From Afipia sp. (GTDB lineage: Bacteria > Pseudomonadota > Alphaproteobacteria > Rhizobiales > Xanthobacteraceae), in assembly GCA_030652315.1 (NCBI GenBank), contig JAUSAX010000101.1, positions 23,839 through 87,838 on the forward strand: DNA of 64,000 nucleotides, given 5' to 3'. Shown here in pieces: positions 1-7,918 of the stretch (its first letter is position 1; each line of letters opens with the position of its first letter). The notes beneath the pieces are model-generated. The model had not been told where the DNA came from. It did not search any database and saw only the letters and a list, made by a program, of their open reading frames with translations. Both the position numbers and the translations under genes were made by a program.

Positions 1-350
1 TTCAGCCGCGTCAGGCCGCCGACGCTGTCCGGCCACGGGTTGAGGCTGTGCCAGCCTCGGGTGAGATAATCGAAATCGGCCGGTGTCAGACCGGTGATGC
101 CGAGCTTTGCCGTGAGCGGCTCGATGGATTGCCGCTGCAGGTCGTCGAGGATCACGAATCCCCGCTCCGGATGTTTGCGAACCTCGTCCATCGACGGCAT
201 GTACGCGGCGCGCCAGCCATCGACCAGCGCGGTCCAGTCGCCCTTGATGCCCTTCGCCTTGCCCCATGCGGTGAAATTATCGATCAGACTGGTCCGCCAA
301 TCGACCACGGTCCCGAAGACATCGAACACCAGCGCCTTGATCTCGGACAT
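1..350 (-). CDS. Haloacid dehalogenase type II, N-terminal part (cut by window edge)
   Basis: About 116 residues of a HAD-superfamily hydrolase are visible; the gene runs off the left edge. The N-terminus MSEIKALVFDVFGTVVDW holds HAD motif I, with Asp10 as the expected nucleophile. The aromatic residue two positions later, instead of a second Asp, matches the FDxYGT form of L-2-haloacid dehalogenases rather than phosphatases. By family it would hydrolyse 2-haloalkanoic acids or a related small substrate in the cytoplasm; the real substrate is not known. The start is the ATG at 350, behind an AGGGG ribosome site that begins right where a palindromic repeat ends. It lies downstream of the acetyltransferase on the same strand, with two hairpins between them. 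Confidence 0.85.
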   Translation of the reverse strand, partial: MSEIKALVFDVFGTVVDWRTSLIDNFTAWGKAKGIKGDWTALVDGWRAAYMPSMDEVRKHPERGFVILDDLQRQSIEPLTAKLGITGLTPADFDYLTRGWHSLNPWPDSVGGLTRL

Positions 351-359
351 CGCACCCCT

Positions 360-435
360 CTAGTGTCCTGAATCCGAAGTTCGCCTCATTTTGTAGCACG
401 TTCCATAGCGGACTTCGGATTCAAAAGGACACTAG
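360..435. repeat. Hairpin 1 of twin-hairpin repeat, copy A
   Basis: A 76 bp near-perfect palindrome. The outer arms are ctagtgtcc (360-368) and ggacactag (427-435). The inner arms are tgaatccgaagttcgc (369-384) and its complement at 408-423, with one mismatch. The loop is about 23 nt. A 76 bp copy with the same organisation lies at 50283-50358. It sits between the acetyltransferase and dehalogenase genes and ends just before the ribosome site of the latter. Confidence 0.9.
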
Positions 436-449
436 AAATAGTAATAATT

Positions 450-526
450 CTAGTGTGGTTTTGGTTCGCAAGTCCGCAAAATAGCGCGCTGTAGAAATGA
501 TGCGGACTTGCGAACCACCACACTAG
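450..526. repeat. Hairpin 2 of twin-hairpin repeat, copy A
   Basis: A 77 bp palindrome starting 15 nt after hairpin 1. The left arm begins ctagtgtggttttggttcgc; the right arm (501-526) is its complement apart from a short bulge; the loop is about 20 nt. An equally long copy is at 50371-50447, again next to a hairpin 1. The TAG stop of the acetyltransferase gene (523-525) lies inside the terminal CTAG of this palindrome, so the repeat supplies the stop codon and could end or protect that transcript. Confidence 0.9.
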
Positions 527-972
527 AGAATCTTGCGGTATTGCATGAAGCCCGACCGATCGGCGACTTCGTCATACAGAATCTGTGCGCGCGCGTTTTC
601 GAACTGCGTCAGCCAGTGCACCCTGCTCGCACCGGCGGCCTTCGCCTTTTCGTAAACGGCCTCGATCAGCTTGCGGCCCACGCCATGCCCGCGCGCGCCT
701 TCGTTCACGAACAGATCCTGCAGATAGCAGTAGTTGCCGACCGTCCAACAGGAGCGGTGGTAAAGGAAATGGACAATGCCGGTCAGCTTTTCATCGACAA
801 ACGCGCCGAGCACGTACATCGGCTCCGCGTCTTCGTGAAAGCGCTGCCATGTCACAGCCGTTGTCTCAGCCGGAACCGTAGCTTTGTAGAACTTGAGGTA
901 ACCGGCCCACAAAGGCTCCCACGCCTCGCGTTCATCCACGCGAAGAGGCCGGATGACAACGCGCTCGATCAT
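523..972 (-). CDS. GNAT family N-acetyltransferase
   Basis: A 149-residue single-domain GNAT enzyme. The acetyl-CoA pyrophosphate-binding motif A is visible as RGHGVG at residues 94-99, after the beta strand YLQDLFVNEGAR, and the C-terminal part has the usual QFENARAQILYDEVADRSGF region. By family it moves an acetyl group from acetyl-CoA to an amine; the substrate (small molecule, peptide or aminoglycoside-like) cannot be told from sequence. It starts 13 bp after the glpX stop, so it is probably the last gene of a hom-glpX-GNAT transcript. Its TAG stop is part of a repeat hairpin. Confidence 0.88.
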   Translation of the reverse strand: MIERVVIRPLRVDEREAWEPLWAGYLKFYKATVPAETTAVTWQRFHEDAEPMYVLGAFVDEKLTGIVHFLYHRSCWTVGNYCYLQDLFVNEGARGHGVGRKLIEAVYEKAKAAGASRVHWLTQFENARAQILYDEVADRSGFMQYRKIL

Positions 973-985
973 GGGGATGTCCTGC

Positions 986-1984
986 TCAATCGAGGTGGAA
1001 CTTCTCGAACTGGCGATGCTCGCCCTTAATGATGCGAACGGTCCCGGTCACCGAGCGCATCACGACAGTCTCGGTCTCGATCACGTTTTTGCGGAATTTA
1101 ACGCCGGACAGCAGCGAGCCGTCGGTAACGCCGGTCGCCGCGAACAGGCAATCGCCGCGCGCCATGTCCTCGATGCCGTAGATCATCTTGGGGTCGGTCA
1201 CACCCATCTTCAGAGCGCGCTCGCGCTTCTCGTCGGTATCGAGAATGAGACGGCACTGCATCTGGCCGCCGATGCAGCGCAGCGCGGCCGCAGCCAGCAC
1301 GCCTTCCGGCGCGCCACCGGTGCCGATGTAGATGTCGACGCCGGTGTTGTCCGGGTCGGCAGTGTGGATCACGCCAGCGACGTCGCCGTCGGTGATAAGA
1401 CGAACCGCCGCGCCCGTGGAGCGGATCGCGTTGATGATGTCAGCGTGGCGCGGACGATCCAGCACCAGCGCGGTGATCGCCGACGGATGCACGTCCTTGG
1501 CGCGCGCGAGACGGCGGATGTTTTCGGCAGGCGATGCATCCAGTTCCACAACATGCTTCGGGTAGCCGGGACCGATGGCAATCTTCTGCATATAGACGTC
1601 CGGGGCATTCAGTAGCGTGCCGCCCTCCGCCATCGCCATGGTCGCGATCGCGCCCGGCATGTTCTTGGCGCACAAGGTTGTGCCTTCCAGCGGATCGACC
1701 GCAATATCGACTTCCGGACCGGCGTCCGAGCCGACCTTTTCACCGATGAACAGCATCGGCGCTTCGTCGCGTTCGCCCTCGCCGATCACGACGGTGCCCT
1801 GAATTGGAATCTTGTTGAGCTCGCGGCGCATCGCGTCCACCGCCGCCTGGTCGGCGGCCTTCTCGTTGCCGTGTCCCCGAAGGCGCGCAGCGGACACAGC
1901 GGCACGCTCAGTCACGCGCACGATTTCGAGTGTGAGAATGCGTTCCAGCAGCAGCTGCGGCGGAACGGAAATCGTAACGGACAT
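986..1984 (-). CDS. glpX: Class II fructose-1,6-bisphosphatase (GlpX)
   Basis: A 332-residue protein of normal GlpX length. It dephosphorylates fructose 1,6-bisphosphate to fructose 6-phosphate in gluconeogenesis; in autotrophic relatives the class II enzyme may also take sedoheptulose 1,7-bisphosphate. Metal- and phosphate-binding signatures are clear: GEGERDEAPM around residues 68-77 and DPLEGT at 98-102. The start at 1984 follows the homoserine dehydrogenase gene by about 54 bp on the same strand. The hom-glpX order suggests co-transcription. Confidence 0.95.
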   Translation of the reverse strand: MSVTISVPPQLLLERILTLEIVRVTERAAVSAARLRGHGNEKAADQAAVDAMRRELNKIPIQGTVVIGEGERDEAPMLFIGEKVGSDAGPEVDIAVDPLEGTTLCAKNMPGAIATMAMAEGGTLLNAPDVYMQKIAIGPGYPKHVVELDASPAENIRRLARAKDVHPSAITALVLDRPRHADIINAIRSTGAAVRLITDGDVAGVIHTADPDNTGVDIYIGTGGAPEGVLAAAALRCIGGQMQCRLILDTDEKRERALKMGVTDPKMIYGIEDMARGDCLFAATGVTDGSLLSGVKFRKNVIETETVVMRSVTGTVRIIKGEHRQFEKFHLD

Positions 1985-2038
1985 AGGCTAACTCCCAAGA
2001 CAACAAACGTGGCGATGGACCCGGCTGACCGGACCCTA

Positions 2039-3361
2039 TCAGTTCTTTTCGATGCGGATGACCTGCGGACGGCCGGTTATCACCCGATCTTGCTGGACGG
2101 CGTGCAAAGCGCGGCGCACCGCATCCTCAGTGGTGGCGTAGGTAATGAGAATGACAGGCACCGGCGATGGCTTGCCGCGCGTATTTGTCAGTTCAACTGC
2201 GCCATCAGGATGACGCTGCACGATCGATTCAATGGAAATTTTCTGCTCGGCGAGACGCGTCGCGATGGTCGCCGCGGTTCCGGCAAGGTCGCGCGCCATC
2301 AGGCGAATGTAATAGCCGCCTTCGTGACGCTTCATCGGCGCCTTGGTCGCGATTTTCAGCTTCGCAATCGGCCGTCCGAAGGGAGCTGCGCGAATGCCGC
2401 GCGCAACATCTGCGATGTCGGCGAGTACCGCCGAAGCGGTCGCTGCACCACCGGCGCCGGGGCCGACCAGCGTAATCGGCGGAAATCCCTCGCCGTCAAT
2501 GGTGACCGCATTGGTCACGTCCATGACCTGCGCAATCGAGGATGACTTCGGCACCATGGTTGGGTGCACGCGCTGCTCGATACCGGACTCGGTCCGCACC
2601 GCGACGCCAAGCAGCTTGACGCGATAACCAAGCTCCTCAGCCGCGCGCAGATCTTCCGGCGCAATCGACGAAATACCTTCGACGTAAACCGCGCTTTGAT
2701 TGACTTTGGTGCCGAACGCAAGGCTTGCGAGAATGGCGAGCTTCTGCGCGGTGTCATGTCCATCCACGTCAAACGACGGATTGGCCTCAGCGTAGCCCAG
2801 CCGCTGCGCATCCTTGAGGCATTCCGCGAACGACAATCCCTCGCGCTCCATCCGGGTCAGGATGTAGTTGCAGGTGCCGTTGAGAATGCCATAGACGCGA
2901 TGGATGTCGGTGCCGGCGAGGCCTTCGCGCAATGTCTTGATGACGGGAATGGCCGCGCCCACGGCGGCTTCGTAGTTCAGTGCACCGCCGTGTTTCTCGG
3001 CCAGCGCAGCAAGCCGCGAACCGTGCTTGGCGATCAGCGCCTTGTTCGCAGTAACCACCGATTTTCCGTTTCGCAGCGCAGCTTCGATCGCCGACAACGC
3101 CGGCTCACCGGAACCGCCCATCAGTTCGACGAAGCAGTCGATCTTCGGATCATTGGCGAGCGCCAGCGGGTTCTTCGCCCATTCGAGGCCCCGCAGATCA
3201 AGTCCGCGCTTCTTGGCTTTGGAGCGAGCGGACACTGCGACAACCCGGACGCCACGGCCGCACCGCGCCGACAAGGCCCTGCTCTGACTTTCGATCAGGC
3301 GGAGTACCTCGGCACCCACGGTGCCGAGACCCGCAATACCCACCTTGAGTGGTGCGACCAT
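2039..3361 (-). CDS. hom: Homoserine dehydrogenase
   Basis: A 440-residue monofunctional enzyme that reduces aspartate 4-semialdehyde to homoserine with NAD(P)H, at the branch toward threonine, methionine and isoleucine. The N-terminal nucleotide-binding loop is GLGTVG (residues 11-16). The substrate region has the conserved GILNGTCNYILT and SFDVDGHDTAQKL segments, and an ACT regulatory domain fills about residues 350-435, consistent with feedback control by threonine. No aspartokinase domain is fused. It lies 3' of the AlaC-like aminotransferase gene, separated by a palindromic repeat, and 5' of glpX. Confidence 0.96.
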   Translation of the reverse strand: MVAPLKVGIAGLGTVGAEVLRLIESQSRALSARCGRGVRVVAVSARSKAKKRGLDLRGLEWAKNPLALANDPKIDCFVELMGGSGEPALSAIEAALRNGKSVVTANKALIAKHGSRLAALAEKHGGALNYEAAVGAAIPVIKTLREGLAGTDIHRVYGILNGTCNYILTRMEREGLSFAECLKDAQRLGYAEANPSFDVDGHDTAQKLAILASLAFGTKVNQSAVYVEGISSIAPEDLRAAEELGYRVKLLGVAVRTESGIEQRVHPTMVPKSSSIAQVMDVTNAVTIDGEGFPPITLVGPGAGGAATASAVLADIADVARGIRAAPFGRPIAKLKIATKAPMKRHEGGYYIRLMARDLAGTAATIATRLAEQKISIESIVQRHPDGAVELTNTRGKPSPVPVILITYATTEDAVRRALHAVQQDRVITGRPQVIRIEKN

Positions 3362-3398
3362 TTTGCTGAAAACCTGCCGGAAAACTCGAGTTAATTAG

Positions 3399-3467
3399 GC
3401 ATGATCTGGTCCGAAAACCGGTTCCACCCTCGGGTCGAGCCCGAGGGCATGCTTTTCGGGATCATGC
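3399..3467. repeat. Palindromic repeat (gcatgatc family), copy 1
   Basis: A 69 bp long-stem palindrome that begins gcatgatct and ends gatcatgc. The inner hairpin is ccctcggg/cccgaggg and the mid stem is CCGAAAA/TTTTCGG. It ends exactly at the stop codon of the aminotransferase gene (3468-3470) and probably folds as a 3' hairpin of that mRNA. A related copy with a different but still paired outer stem is at 21073-21142. I recall such elements as common in Rhizobiales genomes; that is memory, not a search. Confidence 0.85.
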
Positions 3468-4685
3468 CTACCGCCGATTGGCGAGCGGAACCACGTTGTG
3501 CAACGATTCAACGCCACTTTCAAGGAAGCGCCGGATATTGCGGGCGGCCTGGCGAATTCGCTGCTCGTTTTCCACCATCGCGATGCGGACATAGCCTTCG
3601 CCATGCTCGCCGAAGGCGACACCGGGCGACACAACGACACCGGATTTCTCCACCATGAGCGTGGCGAACTGCATGCTGCCGACTTCGCGGAACTTCTCCG
3701 GCAGCGGCGCCCAGGCGAACATCGAGGCCGCGGGCGGCGGAATATCCCAGCCAGCCCGGCCAAAGGTTTCGACCAGTACGTCGCGGCGCTTGCGGTAGGT
3801 GTCGCGCATTTCCTTGATGCAATCCTGCGGACCGTTCAGCGCAGCGGTCGCCGCAACCTGGACCGGCGTGAACGCACCGTAGTCGAGGTACGACTTCACG
3901 CGGGTCAGCGCAGCGATGATCCGCTCATTGCCGACCGCAAATCCCATGCGCCAGCCGGCCATCGAGAACGTCTTCGACATCGAGGTGAATTCCACCGTGA
4001 CATCGATCGCACCGGGCACCTGCAGCACCGAGGGCGGCGGAACGCCGTCGAAATACAGTTCTGCGTAGGCCAGATCGGACAGAATGAAGATCTCGTGCTT
4101 CTTCGCGAACGCGACGAGGTCCCGGTAGAAATCGAGCGACGCGACGTAGGCCGTCGGATTCGACGGATAACACGCAATCATCGCGATCGGCTTGGGGATC
4201 GAGTGAGTGATCGCCTTCTCGAGTGCGCTGAACAATTCAGGGGTCGGCTCTGCGGGAACCGAGCGAACCACGCCGCCGGCCATCAGGAAGCCGAAGGCGT
4301 GGATCGGGTAGCTCGGGTTCGGCACCAGCACCACGTCGCCGGGCGATGTGATCGCCTGCGCGACATTGGCGAAGCCTTCCTTGGAGCCAAGCGTCGCGAC
4401 GATCTGGGTTTCCGGATTGAGCTTCACGCCGAAGCGGCGCTCATAATAGGCAGCCTGCGCGCGGCGCAGGCCCACGATGCCTTTCGACGCCGAGTAGCGG
4501 TCGGTGCGCGGCTTGCCGAGCGTCTCCTTGAGCTTTTCGATCACATGCGGCGGTGTCGGCAGGTCCGGATTTCCCATGCCCAGATCGATGATATCGGCCC
4601 CGGCGTTCCGCGCGGCCGCCTTGGCCCGATTGACTTGCTCGAACACGTAAGGCGGCAGACGGCGGATACGGTAAAACTCTTCCAT
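3468..4685 (-). CDS. alaC: AlaC-like PLP aminotransferase
   Basis: A 405-residue fold-type I aminotransferase. The N-terminus FYRIRRLPPYVFEQVN and DIIDLGMGNPDLPTPPH closely recall the AlaC/YfdZ group, which makes alanine from pyruvate and glutamate. Relatives are often labelled LL-diaminopimelate aminotransferase. The PLP-binding lysine is Lys238 in SMSKTFSMAGWRMGF; Asn176 (SNPTA), Asp204 and Arg246 are the other expected cofactor and carboxylate ligands. The gene lies upstream of hom on the same strand, which fits a role in aspartate/alanine-family amino acid metabolism. The exact substrate is an inference. Confidence 0.88.
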   Translation of the reverse strand: MEEFYRIRRLPPYVFEQVNRAKAAARNAGADIIDLGMGNPDLPTPPHVIEKLKETLGKPRTDRYSASKGIVGLRRAQAAYYERRFGVKLNPETQIVATLGSKEGFANVAQAITSPGDVVLVPNPSYPIHAFGFLMAGGVVRSVPAEPTPELFSALEKAITHSIPKPIAMIACYPSNPTAYVASLDFYRDLVAFAKKHEIFILSDLAYAELYFDGVPPPSVLQVPGAIDVTVEFTSMSKTFSMAGWRMGFAVGNERIIAALTRVKSYLDYGAFTPVQVAATAALNGPQDCIKEMRDTYRKRRDVLVETFGRAGWDIPPPAASMFAWAPLPEKFREVGSMQFATLMVEKSGVVVSPGVAFGEHGEGYVRIAMVENEQRIRQAARNIRRFLESGVESLHNVVPLANRR

Positions 4686-4905
4686 GGGTCGGGCTCCGAA
4701 GACCGGTAAAACCGGCGGTAACAGACGAGATCAGTAACGCGTTTTGCACCGAAGTGGAATTCGGCACGGTGGTTAGAAGGTGCGGAATTTCAGCATATTA
4801 AGCGGATTCGGACGCAATGCGGGAGGACCCGCGCCAGAATTTGCATTTTTGCGATTGAATCGTGGTCTTTTTAGCACCACCGGGGGTTGCGGCGAAGCGT
4901 AAATC

Positions 4906-5205
4906 TCAGTTGGTGCGGCGCTGGGCGGCCTTTGCGCCGGAGGCCTGCCGATCACGGGCCGCTAGCAAATCCTTCTCCAGCTTGTCCTGCTGGGCCTGAT
5001 CCAGCACCGTTTCCTGACGGGGCGCCGGCAGGTCATGGACGGGCAGATACTCTGCCGGGGTTGCAGGCCGCGCTGGCGTATTTGCAGGCAGCCCGACCAA
5101 GGGTGCGTCAGCAATCGTGGACGCGCAACCGCCGAGGGCAAGGCCAAGCAACAGCAAGCCGGCCCAAGCCGGCGACTGCCGAACCCGCTGCATTTGGCGT
5201 CGCAC
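4906..5205 (-). CDS. Small predicted lipoprotein
   Basis: A 99-residue protein with a short basic N-terminus, a hydrophobic stretch (WAGLLLLGLALGG) and a lipobox LGGC with Cys27 as the lipidation site. The mature part is short, polar and rich in Ala, Pro and Gln (for example AQQDKLEKDLLAARDR), with no domain I recognise. It is probably anchored in the outer or inner membrane. The upstream start is GTG at 5205, behind an AGAGGA about 13 nt away; an in-frame ATG four codons later (5193) is an alternative. It is followed on its own strand by the aminotransferase gene after about 220 bp of A/T-richer DNA. Confidence 0.75.
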   Translation of the reverse strand: MRRQMQRVRQSPAWAGLLLLGLALGGCASTIADAPLVGLPANTPARPATPAEYLPVHDLPAPRQETVLDQAQQDKLEKDLLAARDRQASGAKAAQRRTN

Positions 5206-5314
5206 GAAAATACTAACGTCCTCTGGTTTCGGTCGGCACGATTCCTGCTCTGTGACCAGACAGGCGATGCGAACTTATCGTCGGCGGAGAGCGTTATCCC
5301 AGGGAGAACGATCG

Positions 5315-5325
5315 CTGCGGAGCAG
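5315..5325. promoter_or_regulatory. Candidate PhaR operator upstream of phaC
   Basis: CTGCGGAGCAG is a perfect CTGC-N3-GCAG dyad about 150 bp upstream of phaC, in the 267 bp gap between the divergent lipoprotein gene and phaC. CTGC-N3-GCAG is the PhaR operator form described in Rhodobacter. The link here rests on the motif and its position only; a chance match is possible. Confidence 0.35.
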
Positions 5326-5472
5326 ACCGTGTTCATGAGGCCCTAATGTGACCGAAGTATTAATCATGCCGCAACGCAGCACATGCAAATCAGCAAGCCG
5401 ATCCGAACTATGCCATGATGATCGTGCGAACTCACAAGGTTTGCGGTCGAAACGAAGGTTCAGAAGTAAGCG

Positions 5473-7290
5473 ATGAGTGACACCTTGCTAAGCACCAAGG
5501 CCGGCGACACCGGCGCTACGAAGAGCTTCGATCCAGAGGCATTTTCGGCAAATCTTGCGCGCGCACTTGAAACAAGCGGCCGCGCCCTCTCGGCCTATCT
5601 GAAGCCGCGTGAAAACGGTGAAGACAAGGGCCGGCCACCCGGCGAACTCAACGAAGTGGTGAAGACGTTTACGTCGGTCGCTGAGTACTGGCTTTCCGAC
5701 AAGGAACGTGCAGCTGACGTGCAGATGAAGTTCGGCAAGGCGTATCTGGACTTGCTGACCAGCGCCGCGCGCCGCCTGTCGGGCGAGGCAACGACACCCG
5801 CAGCCGAACCGTCGCCGCGCGACAAGCGTTTCCATGATCCTGAATGGAAGACCAATCAGTTTTTTGATTTCGTGATGCAGGCCTATCTGCTCACCACGCA
5901 GTGCGCGAACGACCTCGTCAAGAATGCCGACGGCCTCGACCCGCATACCCGCAAAAAGGCGGAGTTCTACGTTCAGCAGGTCACCAACGCGATTTCGCCG
6001 TCCAACTTTGTGCTGACCAATCCGGAAGTGTTGCGGCAAACGCTGGCAAGCAATGCCGATAACCTTGTCCGCGGCATGACGATGCTTGCGGAAGATATCG
6101 AGGCCGGACACGGCACGCTCAAAATCCGCCAGTCTGCAGGCAACCTCGAAGTCGGCCGCGATGTCGCGCTGACACCGGGCAAGGTCATCTACCAGAATGA
6201 GATCATGCAGCTCATTCAGTATTCGCCGGCGACTGAAACTGTCCTGCGCACGCCTTTGCTGATCGTGCCGCCGTGGATCAACAAGTTCTACATTCTCGAT
6301 CTCAACCGGCAGAAGTCGTTTGTCCAGTGGTGCGTCAATCAAGGCATCACGGTGTTCCTGATCTCATGGGTCAATCCCGACAAGACGCTCGGCGGCAAGA
6401 CCTTCGAGGATTACATGCGCCAGGGCCCGCTGACGGCCATGGACGCCATCGAGAAGGCCACCGGCGAGATGCGCGTCCACACCATGGGCTATTGCGTCGG
6501 CGGCACGCTGCTCGCGACGACGCTGGCGTGGCTGGCGGAGAAGCGTCAGGTCCGCGTCACCTCGGCGACGTTCCTCGCTGCGCAGGTCGATTTCACCCAT
6601 GCAGGCGATCTGCTTGTGTTCGTCGACGAGAGCCAGATTTCGAATCTCGAACGCGACATGAAACAAACCGGCGTCCTCGAAGGCAGCAAGATGGCGATGG
6701 CCTTCAACATGCTACGTTCGAATGACCTGATCTGGTCCTACGTCGTCAGCAATTATCTCAAGGGCAAGGAGCCGGCGGCGTTCGACCTGCTGCACTGGAA
6801 TTCGGACGCCACGCGCATGCCGGCGGCGAACCATTCCTACTACCTGCGCAACTGCTATCTCGAGAACCGGCTGTCTACCGGCACCATGGCCATCGACAAT
6901 ACCCATCTCGATCTCTCCAAGGTGAAGGTGCCGATCTACAATCTCGCCACCAAGGAAGATCACATCGCGCCCGCTGAATCCGTGCTCTATGGCTCGCAGT
7001 TCTTCGGTGGTCCGGTCAAATACGTACTGGCCGGATCAGGCCACATCGCCGGTGTTGTAAATCCTCCAGAACTGGGGAAATACCAGTACTGGACCAATGA
7101 CCGCATCGGCGACGTCACGCTCGCCGACTGGGTCAAGGATGCGCAGGAGCATCAAGGATCATGGTGGCCGGATTGGCGCTCATGGGTCGAGTCGATCGAC
7201 GCCGAACAGGTGCCCGCACGCATCCCCGGCTCCGGGCCCTTGGAAGCGCTCGAAGACGCACCGGGAAGCTATGTCCGGGTCCGCGCCTGA
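5473..7290 (+). CDS. phaC: Class I poly(3-hydroxyalkanoate) synthase
   Basis: A 605-residue PHA synthase that polymerises (R)-3-hydroxyacyl-CoA into storage polyester at the granule surface. The N-terminal domain (about 1-240) is followed by the alpha/beta-hydrolase catalytic domain. The lipase-like box is GYCVGG with nucleophile Cys341; Asp496 (TKEDHIAP) and His524 (GSGHIAG) complete the triad. The length fits class I, which works without a PhaE or PhaR subunit. No phaA, phaB or phasin gene is next to it. The ATG at 5473 follows the leader with the candidate PhaR operator. Confidence 0.97.
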   Translation: MSDTLLSTKAGDTGATKSFDPEAFSANLARALETSGRALSAYLKPRENGEDKGRPPGELNEVVKTFTSVAEYWLSDKERAADVQMKFGKAYLDLLTSAARRLSGEATTPAAEPSPRDKRFHDPEWKTNQFFDFVMQAYLLTTQCANDLVKNADGLDPHTRKKAEFYVQQVTNAISPSNFVLTNPEVLRQTLASNADNLVRGMTMLAEDIEAGHGTLKIRQSAGNLEVGRDVALTPGKVIYQNEIMQLIQYSPATETVLRTPLLIVPPWINKFYILDLNRQKSFVQWCVNQGITVFLISWVNPDKTLGGKTFEDYMRQGPLTAMDAIEKATGEMRVHTMGYCVGGTLLATTLAWLAEKRQVRVTSATFLAAQVDFTHAGDLLVFVDESQISNLERDMKQTGVLEGSKMAMAFNMLRSNDLIWSYVVSNYLKGKEPAAFDLLHWNSDATRMPAANHSYYLRNCYLENRLSTGTMAIDNTHLDLSKVKVPIYNLATKEDHIAPAESVLYGSQFFGGPVKYVLAGSGHIAGVVNPPELGKYQYWTNDRIGDVTLADWVKDAQEHQGSWWPDWRSWVESIDAEQVPARIPGSGPLEALEDAPGSYVRVRA

Positions 7291-7445
7291 TAATAACGCC
7301 CACCCGACATTGGCCTTGCATCGCCAATCGTCTATGACTTCTCACGTTATTTGCTTCGTCGACTCGCCCCGTACCATGACGGGACGGTGAAAGCATTTCC
7401 ACCCGCCTCCGGGCAGGCCTTGCAAGATTGGAAGGAAAAACGTCG

Positions 7446-7844
7446 ATGACACGTGAACTGTTCTGGCTGACGCTGACCGTTATTTTCACCGGCCTGCTAT
7501 GGGTGCCCTACATCGTTAATCGCTGTCAGGTGCGCGGCCTGAGCGGCACTTTGGCGAACCCGTCGCGCAACGACAAGCCGCAGACCGAATGGGCCAACCG
7601 CCTGATGTTCGCCCATGACAATGCCGTCGAAAATCTTGTGATCTTCGCGCCGCTGGTTCTGATCCTCAACGCCATCGACTATTCGACCAAATGGACCGTG
7701 CTGGCCTGCGCCGTGTACTTCTGGTCGCGCGTTGCGCACCTGATCGTTTACACGATCGGCGTGCCCGTTCTGCGCACCCTCGCCTTCACCGTCGGATTCA
7801 TCGCGCAGGCAGTTCTCGCGCTGGCGATCTTCAAGATCCTCTGA
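7446..7844 (+). CDS. MAPEG family membrane protein
   Basis: A 132-residue integral membrane protein with about four hydrophobic helices (MTRELFWLTLTVIFTGLLWV; LVIFAPLVLILNAI; WTVLACAVYFWSRVAHLIVY; LAFTVGFIAQAVLALAIF). The N-x-x-E-N and F-W-x-R-x-x-H patterns fit the MAPEG superfamily (membrane-associated proteins in eicosanoid and glutathione metabolism). Bacterial members of this short form have no assigned reaction. The ATG at 7446 was chosen because GGAAGGA lies about 9 nt upstream. It sits 155 bp after phaC and is closed by a strong terminator. Confidence 0.85.
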   Translation: MTRELFWLTLTVIFTGLLWVPYIVNRCQVRGLSGTLANPSRNDKPQTEWANRLMFAHDNAVENLVIFAPLVLILNAIDYSTKWTVLACAVYFWSRVAHLIVYTIGVPVLRTLAFTVGFIAQAVLALAIFKIL

Positions 7845-7871
7845 TCGCGCGACATCGCTGATCAAACAAAA

Positions 7872-7897
7872 GGGACGGCTCATCGCCGTCCCTTTTT
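7872..7897 (+). terminator. Rho-independent terminator after MAPEG gene
   Basis: Stem gggacggc / gccgtccc with a 5 nt loop (7872-7892), followed by a T5 run. The A-run on the left side could let it also work for argC, whose stop is at 7919 on the other strand. Confidence 0.88.
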
Positions 7898-7918
7898 CGT
7901 TGTTCGCTGTGCGATGGC

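Noticed and set aside
360..526. Twin hairpins as plain transcription terminators
   Set aside because: The stems are far longer than needed, no T-run follows, and the same pair occurs upstream of a start codon at 50283-50447.
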